From: Holophagales bacterium
GTDB lineage: Bacteria; Acidobacteriota; Thermoanaerobaculia; UBA5066
Assembly (NCBI GenBank): GCA_016714815.1
Contig: JADKBZ010000016.1
Span: 1 to 64,000, forward strand
Length of the DNA stretch: 64,000 bases
Direction: 5' to 3'
Shown here one piece after another: positions 1-8,466 of the stretch; the stretch's first letter is position 1; each line of letters begins with the position of its first letter. Made by a program: the position numbers and the translations under genes. Below the pieces are notes generated by a model that worked only from the letters and a program-made list of their open reading frames with translations, was not told the DNA's origin and did no database searches.

Positions 1-446
1 GCGCAGACGACGTCGGTCCGCCCGAGGTGGCGCGCCCACGAGACGCCGACGGTCATCCCGCGGTCCTTGAAGGAGAGAGTCGGGTTCTCCCCCTCGTGCT
101 TGACGAAGAGGCGCGTCAGGCCGAGCTCCTTTCCGAGCTCGACGGTCCGGTAGAGGTTCGTCGACCCCTCCGGCTTGCTGACGATCTCCGCCGGCGGCAG
201 GGCCGGGAAGACGTGCTCCCGGTAGCGCCAGACGCCGCTCCGCTCGAACGCGGGGGTCTCCCCGTTCGGCAGCGCGCCCCGGCGCCGGTCGAAGAGGTCG
301 CGCCACTGGCTCCCCGAGAGGCCGAACGAGGCGAGGTCGTGGAGGACCTCGAGGAGGCCGCCGCAGGAGGGGCACTCGGTGAGGACCTCCACGATGGGGT
401 GGGAGGCGCCGCAGCCGAGGCAGGAGAAGCGGGAAAGGGGCGTCAT
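1..446 (-). CDS. thrC: Threonine synthase, N-terminal part (runs off window)
   Basis: PLP enzyme that converts O-phosphohomoserine to threonine in the cytoplasm. Only the first 148 residues are in the window. They show a four-cysteine zinc-ribbon (CLGC and CPSC, residues 9-29), common at the start of one thrC class, then the family signature GSTNLYRT and the PLP-lysine motif LSFKDRGMTVG near residues 127-137. I used ATG at 446; an in-frame ATG at 455 adds three residues and cannot be excluded. It is on the same strand as thrB and lysC, but a gene on the opposite strand separates it from them, so it needs its own promoter. The C-terminal two thirds lie before base 1. Confidence 0.93.
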   Translation of the reverse strand, partial: MTPLSRFSCLGCGASHPIVEVLTECPSCGGLLEVLHDLASFGLSGSQWRDLFDRRRGALPNGETPAFERSGVWRYREHVFPALPPAEIVSKPEGSTNLYRTVELGKELGLTRLFVKHEGENPTLSFKDRGMTVGVSWARHLGRTDVVC

Positions 447-634
447 GCCGGGCATTTCAGCACAGGCGGGCCCCGCCGGGAGGCCGAGGAGGGAAGCCGG
501 GTCGTCGGTCGGCGGCGGAGCGGCGACCGCCGCGGAGAGGGTCCTTTCGCGCGAGACCCTAGAATGGAAGAAGCCGCTGGCCGGAAGCGTCCCGGGATCG
601 ATCCGCCGAATCGGCCAGGGGCCGGAGGGTGATC

Positions 635-1459
635 ATGCGATGCCTGCTCGGGGCTCTCTTCGTCGGTTCTTTCCTCGCGGCCACGTCGATCTCGTCGGCC
701 GAAGGGCTCCCGGCGCGCGAGCAGCCGATGGGGCTCGTCGGATCGCAATACGTCTTCCCGTCCCTGGCCAACGTGCAGGGCCTCGGGGCGTATTTCCGGA
801 CGAGGATGGTCCTGACGAACATGAACGATTCCCCGCTCACGGTCATCGCCGTGCTGATGAGCCCGACGGGGCAGCGCGGCCTGAAGACGGTCGGTCTGGC
901 GTCCTTCGAGACCCGTACCTACGAAGACTTCCTCGGCGAGCTCTTCGGGTACACGGGAGGCGGCGGGGTGTGGCTGATCGACGAAGGCTCGGCGCTGTCG
1001 GGTACACCGCGGCCGTTCCTGGCCGTGGCGGAGGTCTATTCCGACGGCGTTCGCGGCCGAACGAGCACGCCGGTGACCGGTCTCCTCCCCGACGACAGGG
1101 TCGTCGACCCGGCGGTCGAAGCGGGCTACTCCCTGGTGACCGGCCTTCGGGTCGATTCCGGGAACAGGGCGAACTTCGGTTGCGCCAACAACGAGCTCGG
1201 CCCCGCCACGGTCCGCGCGGAGATCTACGCTTCCGACTCCCCGGGTTTCAGCGCTCCCGTGGCCGTGGAGGAGTTCTCTCTCGTGGAAAACGGGTGGAGC
1301 CAGAAAGCCCTTCCGGTGCAGAACGGGCAGTTCCGGATCCTCTTTCGGGCCATCAGCGGGGCCGGATACCTGGGTATCTACTGCTACGGCGTGAACGTCA
1401 ACAACAGCTCCAACGACGGCACGTCGATTCCGGCCGCCTACGTGCGGCCATTCCGGTAG
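635..1459 (+). CDS. Secreted protein of unknown function, probable beta-sandwich
   Basis: 274 residues. I do not recognise a named family. The N-terminus MRCLLGALFVGSFLAATSIS is a signal peptide, cleaved near SSAEG. The mature part is rich in beta-prone segments and resembles, by eye, secreted Acidobacteriota proteins carrying motifs like FRTRMVLTNMNDSPLTV that look like immunoglobulin-type or adhesion modules; no enzyme motif is visible. The ATG at 635 is chosen over GTG at 629 because GGAGGG at 624-629 sits 5 bases before it. It lies alone on the plus strand between minus-strand threonine genes and is followed by a hairpin. Export is well supported; the function is unknown. Confidence 0.8.
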   Translation: MRCLLGALFVGSFLAATSISSAEGLPAREQPMGLVGSQYVFPSLANVQGLGAYFRTRMVLTNMNDSPLTVIAVLMSPTGQRGLKTVGLASFETRTYEDFLGELFGYTGGGGVWLIDEGSALSGTPRPFLAVAEVYSDGVRGRTSTPVTGLLPDDRVVDPAVEAGYSLVTGLRVDSGNRANFGCANNELGPATVRAEIYASDSPGFSAPVAVEEFSLVENGWSQKALPVQNGQFRILFRAISGAGYLGIYCYGVNVNNSSNDGTSIPAAYVRPFR

Positions 1460-1475
1460 GGCCCGCACTTCGCCG

Positions 1476-1500
1476 CCGGGACGGCGGAAACCCGTCCCGG
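1476..1500 (+). terminator. Hairpin between convergent genes
   Basis: Nine perfect base pairs (CCGGGACGG at 1476-1484 with CCGTCCCGG at 1492-1500) around a 7-base loop, 17 bases after the stop of the secreted protein and 50 bases from the end of thrB. There is no T-tract, so it may be a Rho-assisted or bidirectional terminator. Confidence 0.45.
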
Positions 1501-1549
1501 ACGCGTCAGCCGGGCCGGGTCCCCCGCGGGCGCGGACGAGTGACGCCCG

Positions 1550-2506
1550 TTACGCTTCCCGAGCCCCTCGCGGCGAGACGGCGTGGATGCTCGCGTCGGC
1601 CTCGACGCCGAGGGAGCGGAAGGCCCGTTCGGCCGCCTTGGCGATCTTGGCGGGGGCCGGCCCCTCCTCGGAGAGGGCGAGGATCGTCGGGCCGGCGCCG
1701 GAGAGCGCCCAGCCGAGGGCTCCCGCCTTCTTCATCGCGGCGGTCACCTCGTCCCAGCCCGGGACGAGAGCCCGGCGGCGCGGCTCGGCGATCCGGTCGC
1801 TCCCCATCCACCTCCCGGCGGCCGCGAGGTCGCCGCGGTGGAGGGCGTCGACGAGGGCGGCCAGGGCGGCGGCCTGGCGCGTCGCGTCGGAGAGGGGAAT
1901 CTCGCGCGGGAGGACGCGCCGGGCGTCCTTCGTTTCCAGCTCGGCGTCGGGGTGGACGAGGACGAGCCGGAGGCCGGGGGGAACGGGGAGCGAGATCGGG
2001 ACGACGAAATCCGCCGGGTCGGACGACGGGACGAGGACGAGGCCCCCGAGGATCGACGCGAACCCGTTGTCTCCGTGCCACGAGCCGTCGGCGGCGTGCT
2101 CGCCCCGGAGGACCGCCTCGAGGAGGACCTTCTTGCGCGTCTCGCCGAAGAGGAGGGCGGCGGCCTTGGCGCCCGCGGCGGCCGAGGCCGCCGAGGAGCC
2201 GAGGCCGCTGGCGAGCGGGAGCCCCTTCTCGAGCGACAGCTCGATGCCGGTGCGCGGCGTGGCCCGCCCCGCCGCGATCGCGGCGTCCAGGACGTGGGCC
2301 GCGGCGACGGAGGCGGTGTTCTTCTCGGCGTCGAGGGGGAGCCGCCCCCTGTCTCCCTTGATCTCCACGATCCGGACGCCGGGCTTCTTCGAGCGCCAGG
2401 CGGTGACGGTGTCGCCCGGTCCGTCGAGGGCGGCGCCGAGAACGTCGAATCCCGGGCCGAGGTTCGCGACGCTCGCCGGCGCGAAGGCGCGGACGCGCGT
2501 GCTCAC
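1550..2506 (-). CDS. thrB: Homoserine kinase
   Basis: Phosphorylates L-homoserine with ATP, giving the substrate of threonine synthase. 318 residues, the usual size. GHMP-kinase features are in order: FAPASVANLGPGFDVLG at the N-terminus, the ATP-binding loop GLPLASGLGSSAASAA near residues 85-100, and the C-terminal GALGWALSGAGPTILAL segment. The start is GTG at 2506, which overlaps the stop of lysC by 4 bases (GTGA), indicating translational coupling. Open sequence extends upstream of this GTG but lies inside lysC and has no family similarity. Confidence 0.95.
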   Translation of the reverse strand: MSTRVRAFAPASVANLGPGFDVLGAALDGPGDTVTAWRSKKPGVRIVEIKGDRGRLPLDAEKNTASVAAAHVLDAAIAAGRATPRTGIELSLEKGLPLASGLGSSAASAAAGAKAAALLFGETRKKVLLEAVLRGEHAADGSWHGDNGFASILGGLVLVPSSDPADFVVPISLPVPPGLRLVLVHPDAELETKDARRVLPREIPLSDATRQAAALAALVDALHRGDLAAAGRWMGSDRIAEPRRRALVPGWDEVTAAMKKAGALGWALSGAGPTILALSEEGPAPAKIAKAAERAFRSLGVEADASIHAVSPRGAREA

Positions 2507-3900
2507 GGCGCCACCGCCGCGTGGAGCGCCTTCACGGCGGCCGTCCGGTCCTTCTCGTCGATGGCGAAGGAGATGTTGCATTCCGAGGAACCCTGTGCGA
2601 TCGCTTCCACGTTCACTCCCGCGCGCGCAATGGCGCTGAAAACCGTCGCCGCGATGCCGACGGTGCCGCGCATGCCGTCTCCGACGGCCGCGACGACGGC
2701 GATCGGCGACTTCGCCGCCACGCCGTCGATGGCGCCGACGAGCTTCTCGTAACGGAATTCCTGCCCGAGCGCCGCGGCGGTCCGCACGCGGTCGGCCTCG
2801 GGAAAGACGATGGCGATGTTCTGCTCGGAGGAGGCCTGCGAGAACATGACGACGGAGACGCCGAGCCGGGCCGTCGTGCCGAAGACGCGGGCCGCGATGC
2901 CCGGGATCCCGGACATCCCCTTGCCGTTCAGGGAGAGGAGGCAGAGGCCGGAGACGGCCGTCACGGCGCGGATCCCGGGCCTCGGGTCCCCCTTCTCCGA
3001 GATCGTCGTGCCGGGGCCGTCGGGCGCGAAGGAGTTCCGGATGACGAGCGGAATCTTCGCGGCGATGGCCGGGAGGACGGCGGGGAAGTGGAGGACCTTC
3101 GCTCCGAAGTAGGTCATCTCGGCCGCCTCGCGGTAGGAGAGGCGCGTCAGGAGACGCGCCTCGGGGACGACGCGCGGGTCGGCCGTCAGGACGCCGTCGA
3201 CGTCGGTCCAGATGACGACCTCCTTCGCCCCGAGCGCGGCGCCGAGGAGCGCGGCCGTCGTGTCGGAGCCGGAGCGCCCGAGCGTCGTCGTCTCGCCGGA
3301 CGGGGCGCGCCCGATGAACCCCGTGACGACCGGGACGATTCCCTTCGCCAGGAGAGCGCCGAGGGTGCGCCGTGCCCGGGGATCGGTCTTCTTCCGGTCG
3401 CAGGTGGCGGTGGCGTGCTTCTCGTCGGTGACGAGAAAGGTCCGCGCGTCGACGGCGCGCGCCGGGACCCCGGCGGCCGAGAGGGCCGCGGCGAGGAGCG
3501 GCGCCGAGAGGCGCTCGCCGAAGGAGGCGACGAGGTCGGTGACGCGCGGCGTCCGTTCCCGCAGGAGCGAGATCCCGGAAAGGGCGGTGTCGAGCTCGGC
3601 GAGCGCTGCGCCGTCGAACCCGACGTCGGTCCCGGTGGCGGCGGCGATCCCGGCGGCCGCCGCCTCGTGGCGTGCGCGGAGCTCGGCGACGTTCTTGCGG
3701 GCCCGGCCGAGGTGTCCTCGCTCGGCCTCGTGCGCGGCGGCCAGGAGCAGGTCGGTGACTCCTCCCATCGCCGAGGCGACGGCGACGAGCCGGCGGCGGC
3801 GCGCGGCGCCGGCGAGGATCCGGGCGGCGCGGACGATCCGTTCGGCGTCGCCGAGCGAGGTCCCCCCGAACTTGTGGACGACGAGAGGTCTCTCACTCAT
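2503..3900 (-). CDS. lysC: Aspartate kinase (aspartokinase III-like)
   Basis: First step of the aspartate family: ATP plus aspartate to aspartyl phosphate. 465 residues. It begins MSERPLVVHKFGGTSLGDAE with the KFGGTS kinase signature. The kinase domain (about 1-290) contains GRSGSDTTAALLGAALGA and WTDVDGVLTADPR. Two C-terminal ACT-type regulatory modules (about 305-465) contain VSVVMFSQASSEQNIAIV and VNVEAIAQGSSECNISFAI, so allosteric feedback by lysine or threonine is expected from the family. It is monofunctional, with no homoserine dehydrogenase domain. ATG at 3900 overlaps the 3' end of the upstream RAYT-like gene by 8 bases, and its own stop overlaps thrB. Confidence 0.95.
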   Translation of the reverse strand: MSERPLVVHKFGGTSLGDAERIVRAARILAGAARRRRLVAVASAMGGVTDLLLAAAHEAERGHLGRARKNVAELRARHEAAAAGIAAATGTDVGFDGAALAELDTALSGISLLRERTPRVTDLVASFGERLSAPLLAAALSAAGVPARAVDARTFLVTDEKHATATCDRKKTDPRARRTLGALLAKGIVPVVTGFIGRAPSGETTTLGRSGSDTTAALLGAALGAKEVVIWTDVDGVLTADPRVVPEARLLTRLSYREAAEMTYFGAKVLHFPAVLPAIAAKIPLVIRNSFAPDGPGTTISEKGDPRPGIRAVTAVSGLCLLSLNGKGMSGIPGIAARVFGTTARLGVSVVMFSQASSEQNIAIVFPEADRVRTAAALGQEFRYEKLVGAIDGVAAKSPIAVVAAVGDGMRGTVGIAATVFSAIARAGVNVEAIAQGSSECNISFAIDEKDRTAAVKALHAAVAP

Positions 3901-4837
3901 TTTCGGCGAGGAGCCCTTTCTCCAGCTCGTCGAGCGCCGGGCGGAGCGCCTTCCAGCGCCCGGACCGGACGTCGCCGAGGACATTGCTGACGCGGGCCTG
4001 CCTCACTCCGAACGCCGCGCCGACCTCGCGTCCCGAGAGGCCCGTGAGGCGCCTGGAGAGCCAGATGGCGGCGACCTTGGCCTCGTGCGCTCCCGCCTGG
4101 GCGAGCCGTGCCTCCGGCACGCCGAACCGCGAGGCGACGGCCGTCCTCACCCGCGCCAGGTCGACGGCCCCGCGCGCCAGCCGCTCTCCGGGCGGCGGAC
4201 CGGCGAGGAGTCGCAGCCGGACCTGCCGGGCGAACTCCGGGCTCCCGACGACGACGCGGGAGACGGCCCGCTCGCGCAGCGGCCGGATTCCGCGGGTGTC
4301 CGAAACGAGGCGGCGAAAACGCTCGCGGGCCCGGGGCCGGGCCGGGGAGAGGCGGCGGAGGGAGGCCTCGACGGTGAGCCAGCTCGGGCGCTCGGCGAGG
4401 CCTGCCGTCGCCGGGGCGCTCGACCAGCGCCAGTCGAGGGCGGCCCGGGCGAGCCGGGCCCGCACCGGCGCGAGCGCGACGCTGCGGGCGGCTTCGAGGA
4501 ACGAGCCTTCGGGGTCGACGAGGAGGGAACGGAAGCGCCCGTCGAAGAGGGGGCCGCTTCGGCCGTAACGCCGGTTGAACGCCTGCGCGTAGCGCCCGCC
4601 GAGCGCGCGCATCCCGTCGGAGAGGTTGGGGACCGGCGTCTCGAGGAGAAGCTCCAGGGAGCTCCCGAGGAGGGCGTAGGCGTGGACGAGCCAGCCCCGC
4701 TCGGCCGCGGTCCGCCCCAGCTCGACGAGGAAGCGCTCCCGGTCCCCGTCGTCGCGGAAGAGGGGGCTTCTCTCGAGCGCCCGGAGCGAGACGTGGTGGA
4801 GCGCTCCCGGGAGGTCGATGCGGGGAGGACGGGACAT
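3893..4837 (-). CDS. IS200-like / REP-associated transposase (RAYT) relative, HUH motif lost
   Basis: 314 residues. The N-terminal 110 residues follow the Y1 transposase fold of REP-associated proteins: GALHHVSLRALERSPLFRDD, then VHAYALLGSSLELLLETP, then RYAQAFNRRYGRSGPLFDGRF. In active members the second segment reads like MPNHVHLLL and the two histidines bind the metal; here those positions are Ser60 and Glu62. The probable nucleophile Tyr83 is retained. The C-terminal part (about 250-300, SGREVGAAFGVRQARVSNVL) looks like a DnaA/MarR-type helix-turn-helix. The gene overlaps lysC by 8 bases and appears co-transcribed with it. The protein may bind DNA without cutting it, or be a decaying relic; the intact frame favours retention. 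Confidence 0.8.
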   Translation of the reverse strand: MSRPPRIDLPGALHHVSLRALERSPLFRDDGDRERFLVELGRTAAERGWLVHAYALLGSSLELLLETPVPNLSDGMRALGGRYAQAFNRRYGRSGPLFDGRFRSLLVDPEGSFLEAARSVALAPVRARLARAALDWRWSSAPATAGLAERPSWLTVEASLRRLSPARPRARERFRRLVSDTRGIRPLRERAVSRVVVGSPEFARQVRLRLLAGPPPGERLARGAVDLARVRTAVASRFGVPEARLAQAGAHEAKVAAIWLSRRLTGLSGREVGAAFGVRQARVSNVLGDVRSGRWKALRPALDELEKGLLAENE

Positions 4838-4845
4838 GCGCCGCG

Positions 4846-4851
4846 ATTGTA
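4846..4851 (-). promoter_or_regulatory. Candidate -10 box of the RAYT-lysC-thrB operon
   Basis: TACAAT on the minus strand ends 8 bases before the ATG at 4837, and no Shine-Dalgarno sequence is present. This fits a leaderless transcript starting at or next to the start codon. Confidence 0.45.
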
Positions 4852-4859
4852 GTGGTCCG

Positions 4860-5744
4860 CTACCTCGGCCCTCCCTTCTTCCATCTCTCGACGAGCGCCT
4901 GGGGGTCGTCGGTCCCGACGGCGTCCACCCCGAGGGCCGCGAGGCGGTCCTGGTCTCCGGGGGCGTTGGCGGTCCAGCCGAAGACCTTCACCCCCGCCGC
5001 GTGGAGCGCCTCGACGGAAGCCTCGGTGAGGCGGCCGTGGCGGGGGCCGACCCACGGCGCCTCTTCCCGTCGGGCGAGGGCGGCGAGGTCGACGCTCTCG
5101 TCGACGAGGGGCATCGACGGGAGCGTGGGGGCGAGGGAGCGAACCGCTCGGAGGAGGGGGTGGTCGAAGGAAAGGACGATCGTCCGGTCCATCAGGCCGT
5201 GCTCCTTCAGGAGGTCGGCGACGAGGCGCGCGAAGAGACCCCGCGGCGGGGAGAGGCGCGGGGCGCCCTCCTCGTACTTGAGCTCGAGGAAGAGCGTGGC
5301 CTGGCGGGCGCCGGGCGGCTCGGCGCCGGCGAGGAGGTCGAGGACCCGGGCCAGCGCCGGGATCGGCGTCCCGGGGACGGCGCGCTGGGCGGGAAAGCGC
5401 GGATTGGGAACCGCCCCGCAGTCGAAGCGGCCCAGCGCCTCGAAGGAGAGCCCGCGGATCGCGAGCCCCGGCCGCGGCCGGCGTCCGTCGGCCCCGCGGC
5501 AGAGGTCGGTGGGGAGCGTGGCGTCGTGCGCCAGGACGAGGACGTCGTCGGCGGTGACGCGGACGTCCACCTCGACGCCGTCGGCGCCGGACGCGAGGGC
5601 GTGCCGGAGCGCCGGCAGCGTGTTCTCCGGGAAGCGGGCGCGGGCGCCGCGGTGTCCGACGACGAGCGGGAGAGGCGGCCGGGGGGCCGCCAGTGCCGGG
5701 ACCCCGGAGAGGAGGACGAGGAGCGGAATCGGCATCCCGGACAT
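4860..5744 (-). CDS. Glycerophosphodiester phosphodiesterase, exported
   Basis: Hydrolyses glycerophosphodiesters to glycerol-3-phosphate plus an alcohol. 294 residues. The N-terminus MPIPLLVLLSGVPALA is a signal peptide, so a periplasmic location is expected. GDPD motifs are all visible: HRGARARFPENTLPAL, the metal ligands in GVEVDVR, and LAHDATL, followed by SFDHPLLRAV and a C-terminal VFGWTANAPGDQDRLAALGVDAVGTDDP segment of the TIM barrel. ATG at 5744 or 5735 are both possible; neither has a strong ribosome binding site. It is divergent from the CHAT gene across a short gap. Confidence 0.92.
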   Translation of the reverse strand: MSGMPIPLLVLLSGVPALAAPRPPLPLVVGHRGARARFPENTLPALRHALASGADGVEVDVRVTADDVLVLAHDATLPTDLCRGADGRRPRPGLAIRGLSFEALGRFDCGAVPNPRFPAQRAVPGTPIPALARVLDLLAGAEPPGARQATLFLELKYEEGAPRLSPPRGLFARLVADLLKEHGLMDRTIVLSFDHPLLRAVRSLAPTLPSMPLVDESVDLAALARREEAPWVGPRHGRLTEASVEALHAAGVKVFGWTANAPGDQDRLAALGVDAVGTDDPQALVERWKKGGPR

Positions 5745-5797
5745 TCTGAACGAGGCGTTCCGGCGGGCGGTACGATCTCGGAACCGGGGGAGGTGCC

Positions 5798-8410
5798 ATG
5801 GCCGGAAGACCCGCGATCGAGGTGCGGTGCGAGCCGCCGTCCGGGTGGGCGGAGGCGGGGCCGCGGCGCACGGCGGAGCGCGACGGCCTGGCCGACCGGC
5901 TGGTGGCGGGGGGAAGGCTCTCCCTTGCACGGCTCATCCGCCTGGTGCCGCTCCGTGGCGCCGGGGAGGGAGGGACCGCCCGGATCGTCCTCCGGACGCC
6001 TCCGGGCGCGGACGTCCTCGTCGTTCTTCGCCAGCCGTCCGGGGCGCTGTCGCTCCACCGCCCCGCCGTCCGGCCGGGCCCGGCCCCGGAACCGGTCGTC
6101 GTGGAGCTGCCGCTCCTGGCGCCGGCCGGAGCGCGGGGGGCGGGGCGCGGGGTCCGCGCCGCGGTCGTCCTCGTGCTGCAGGCGACGGCCCGGGTCGAGG
6201 AGGAGGCCGTCGCGACGCTCGGCCGGGCCCTCGAGGAGGCCGTCTTCCGCCGCGCCGGTCTCGTCGAGCGGTTCGTCCACGTCACTCCCGAAGGCCTCTC
6301 CGAGGGGCGCCTGGCGGCCGCCTCGCCGTCCCAGCTCGCACCTCCGCCGGAGAGGAATCTCCTTCTTCTCCACGGCACTTTCTCGCACACCGCCGCCGCC
6401 TTCGCCGATCTCGCGAAGGGGGGCTTCTTCGAGGCGCTCGCGCCCCTTTACGGAGGGCGGGTTTTCGGGTTCGACCATTTCACCCTCAGCCGGACGCCGG
6501 AGGAGAACGCCCGGATGCTCGCGGAGGCGCTCCCGGGGGAGGAGCCGTTTCTCTTCGACGTCGTGGCGCACTCCCGCGGAGGCCTCGTCCTCCGGACGCT
6601 GCTCGAGCGGCCGGCGGAAGCGGGTGAGGCCGCGAGCCGTTTCGCCTGCGGCCGGGCCGTCCTCGCGGCGGTCCCGAACCTCGGGACGCCGCTCGCCTCC
6701 GCCGAGCGCTGGGACCTCGCGCTCTCCGGATGGCTGAACCTCTTCGACGTCCTCCCGCCCGCTCCCGCTCCGCTCCTGGGGGAGTTCGTCGTGGAGGCTC
6801 TCCTCTGGTTCGCGCGGAGGGTGACGACGTCGCTCCCCGGGCTTTCGGCGATGGACGGCCGGGGCGGCACGGTGGCCGCTTTCGAGAGGAGCGCCGTCCC
6901 CGAGGCCTACTCGGCGCTGGCGGCGAGCCACCGCGCGAGCGGACCGCTCGCGCTCCGTCTCCTGGAGTCGGGGGTCGACCGGTTCTTCGGCGAGCCGCAC
7001 GACCTCGTCGTTCCGACCGGAGGGTGTTTCGTCCTCGACCGTTCGGGCGGGGCCCGGATCCCGGATGGGCGGGTGGCGCTCTTCGGAGAAGGGGGGCGCC
7101 TCGGACGTTCGCTCCGCCACCCGGCCCATCACCTCGACCTCTTCGCCCGCGAGGAGGCCGTCGCCTTTCTCGTCGCCTCCCTCGCCGGCGAGCCCTTCGC
7201 CCTGGCGGGGCCCGGGCTCCGGCGGGCCGCCGCAAAGGCGGGGTCCGGCCCGGCCGCCCGCAGTCTGCGCGGAGGGGCGGACGACGTTTCCCGGGGCCGG
7301 CGGCCGGCCGCGCCGAAGCTGGGGGAGACGCGCCGCGAGGCGCTGGAGCTGACCCTTCTCCCGGGAGACCGGGGAGGGGCGACGGCCCTCCTCCTGGCCC
7401 GGTACGGCACGGCGCGCGTGGTGGCCGAGGTGCCGCGAAAAGGGGCGGCGTGGCGGGAGATCATCCGGGGGCACGAACGGCTCCGCGCCTGTTTCGACGG
7501 CGACGGCCGTCCCCTGCCGTCCGACGCGGCCCTCGAGCGTTGGGGCGCCGTGCTCTTCGAGACGCTCCTGCCGGGGGAAGCACGGCGGCTCTGGGACGCG
7601 GCCCGCGGCGCGGCGGGAGGCACGGCGACCGACGTCGTCTTCACCTCGCTTCTCGACTGGGTGGCCGACAAGCCGTGGGAGCTGGCGTACGACCCGCACC
7701 GGCGGGCCTGGCTCGCCGCGACCGAGGCGAACTTCACGCGCAACGTCGTCACCGCGATCCCGTGCGAGACGGCCCCGCCTCGCAGGCGGCCGCTCGCCAT
7801 CCTCGTCGCCGCCGCGCAGCCCGCGGGCCTGACGGCCCTCTCGTGGGAGGCGGAGGCCGAGGCGGTTCGCGCGGGTCTGGCGCCTCTCGTCGACAGGGGG
7901 CTCGCGCGGGTCCGCGTCGAGAGGGCCGTCACCGTCGAGGCGCTCCACCGGCTCGTCGCCGACGGGCCGTGCGACGTCCTCCACTTCGTCGGGCACGGGA
8001 CGTGGGACGCCGACCGGCGGACGGGCTCGCTCCTCCTGGAATCGGCCTCGGGAGGCGTCGCCGCGGTCGAGGCGCCCGTTCTCAGGGCGCTCCTTTCGGG
8101 GAGGGGAATCTCGCTCGTCGTCCTGAACGCCTGCCTGAGCGCCCGGGGAAGCCGCGGCGACCTCGCGCGAGGGGTCGCTCCGGCGCTCGTCGCCTCGGGA
8201 ATCCCGGCCGTCGTCGCGAACCAGTTCAGCGTCCTGGACGCCGCGGCGCTCGTCTTCGCGCGCGAGCTCTACCGGTCGCTCGCTCTCGGCCGGCCGCTCG
8301 GCGACGCGGCCCGCGAGGCGCGCCTGGCGGTGAGGTGCGACCCGGCGTGCGGCCCCGTCGACTGGGCCGTCCCGGCCGTGTACGCGCGGGACCCGGGCGC
8401 GGTCCTCTGA
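5798..8410 (+). CDS. Alpha/beta-hydrolase-CHAT protease fusion
   Basis: 870 residues with two apparently intact enzymes in one chain. Residues about 185-465 form an alpha/beta-hydrolase (lipase-like): oxyanion region LLLLHGTFSHT, nucleophile elbow VVAHSRGG with Ser259, then PNLGTPLA, candidate acid Asp402 (EPHDLVVP) and candidate His444/445. Residues about 510-870 form a caspase-like CHAT domain: KPWELAYD, catalytic His733 in HFVGHGTW and Cys779 in VVLNACLSA, ending VANQFSVLDAAALVFARELY. Residues 1-180 resemble the N-terminal beta-rich part of such proteins. There is no signal peptide or TPR, so it is probably cytoplasmic. ATG at 5798 follows GGGGGAGG; TACGAT at 5771 is a possible -10. Target and trigger are unknown. 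Confidence 0.88.
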   Translation: MAGRPAIEVRCEPPSGWAEAGPRRTAERDGLADRLVAGGRLSLARLIRLVPLRGAGEGGTARIVLRTPPGADVLVVLRQPSGALSLHRPAVRPGPAPEPVVVELPLLAPAGARGAGRGVRAAVVLVLQATARVEEEAVATLGRALEEAVFRRAGLVERFVHVTPEGLSEGRLAAASPSQLAPPPERNLLLLHGTFSHTAAAFADLAKGGFFEALAPLYGGRVFGFDHFTLSRTPEENARMLAEALPGEEPFLFDVVAHSRGGLVLRTLLERPAEAGEAASRFACGRAVLAAVPNLGTPLASAERWDLALSGWLNLFDVLPPAPAPLLGEFVVEALLWFARRVTTSLPGLSAMDGRGGTVAAFERSAVPEAYSALAASHRASGPLALRLLESGVDRFFGEPHDLVVPTGGCFVLDRSGGARIPDGRVALFGEGGRLGRSLRHPAHHLDLFAREEAVAFLVASLAGEPFALAGPGLRRAAAKAGSGPAARSLRGGADDVSRGRRPAAPKLGETRREALELTLLPGDRGGATALLLARYGTARVVAEVPRKGAAWREIIRGHERLRACFDGDGRPLPSDAALERWGAVLFETLLPGEARRLWDAARGAAGGTATDVVFTSLLDWVADKPWELAYDPHRRAWLAATEANFTRNVVTAIPCETAPPRRRPLAILVAAAQPAGLTALSWEAEAEAVRAGLAPLVDRGLARVRVERAVTVEALHRLVADGPCDVLHFVGHGTWDADRRTGSLLLESASGGVAAVEAPVLRALLSGRGISLVVLNACLSARGSRGDLARGVAPALVASGIPAVVANQFSVLDAAALVFARELYRSLALGRPLGDAAREARLAVRCDPACGPVDWAVPAVYARDPGAVL

Positions 8411-8466
8411 CGGTTCTCGTCGGAGTCCGGCGGGAGCGGTGGCAAGATGGTTCCGGAGGGTCCGCC

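Noticed and set aside
6730..8466. Upstream extension of the GNAT gene
   Set aside because: It overlaps the CHAT gene in another frame and is low-complexity; ATG at 8467 has its own ribosome binding site.
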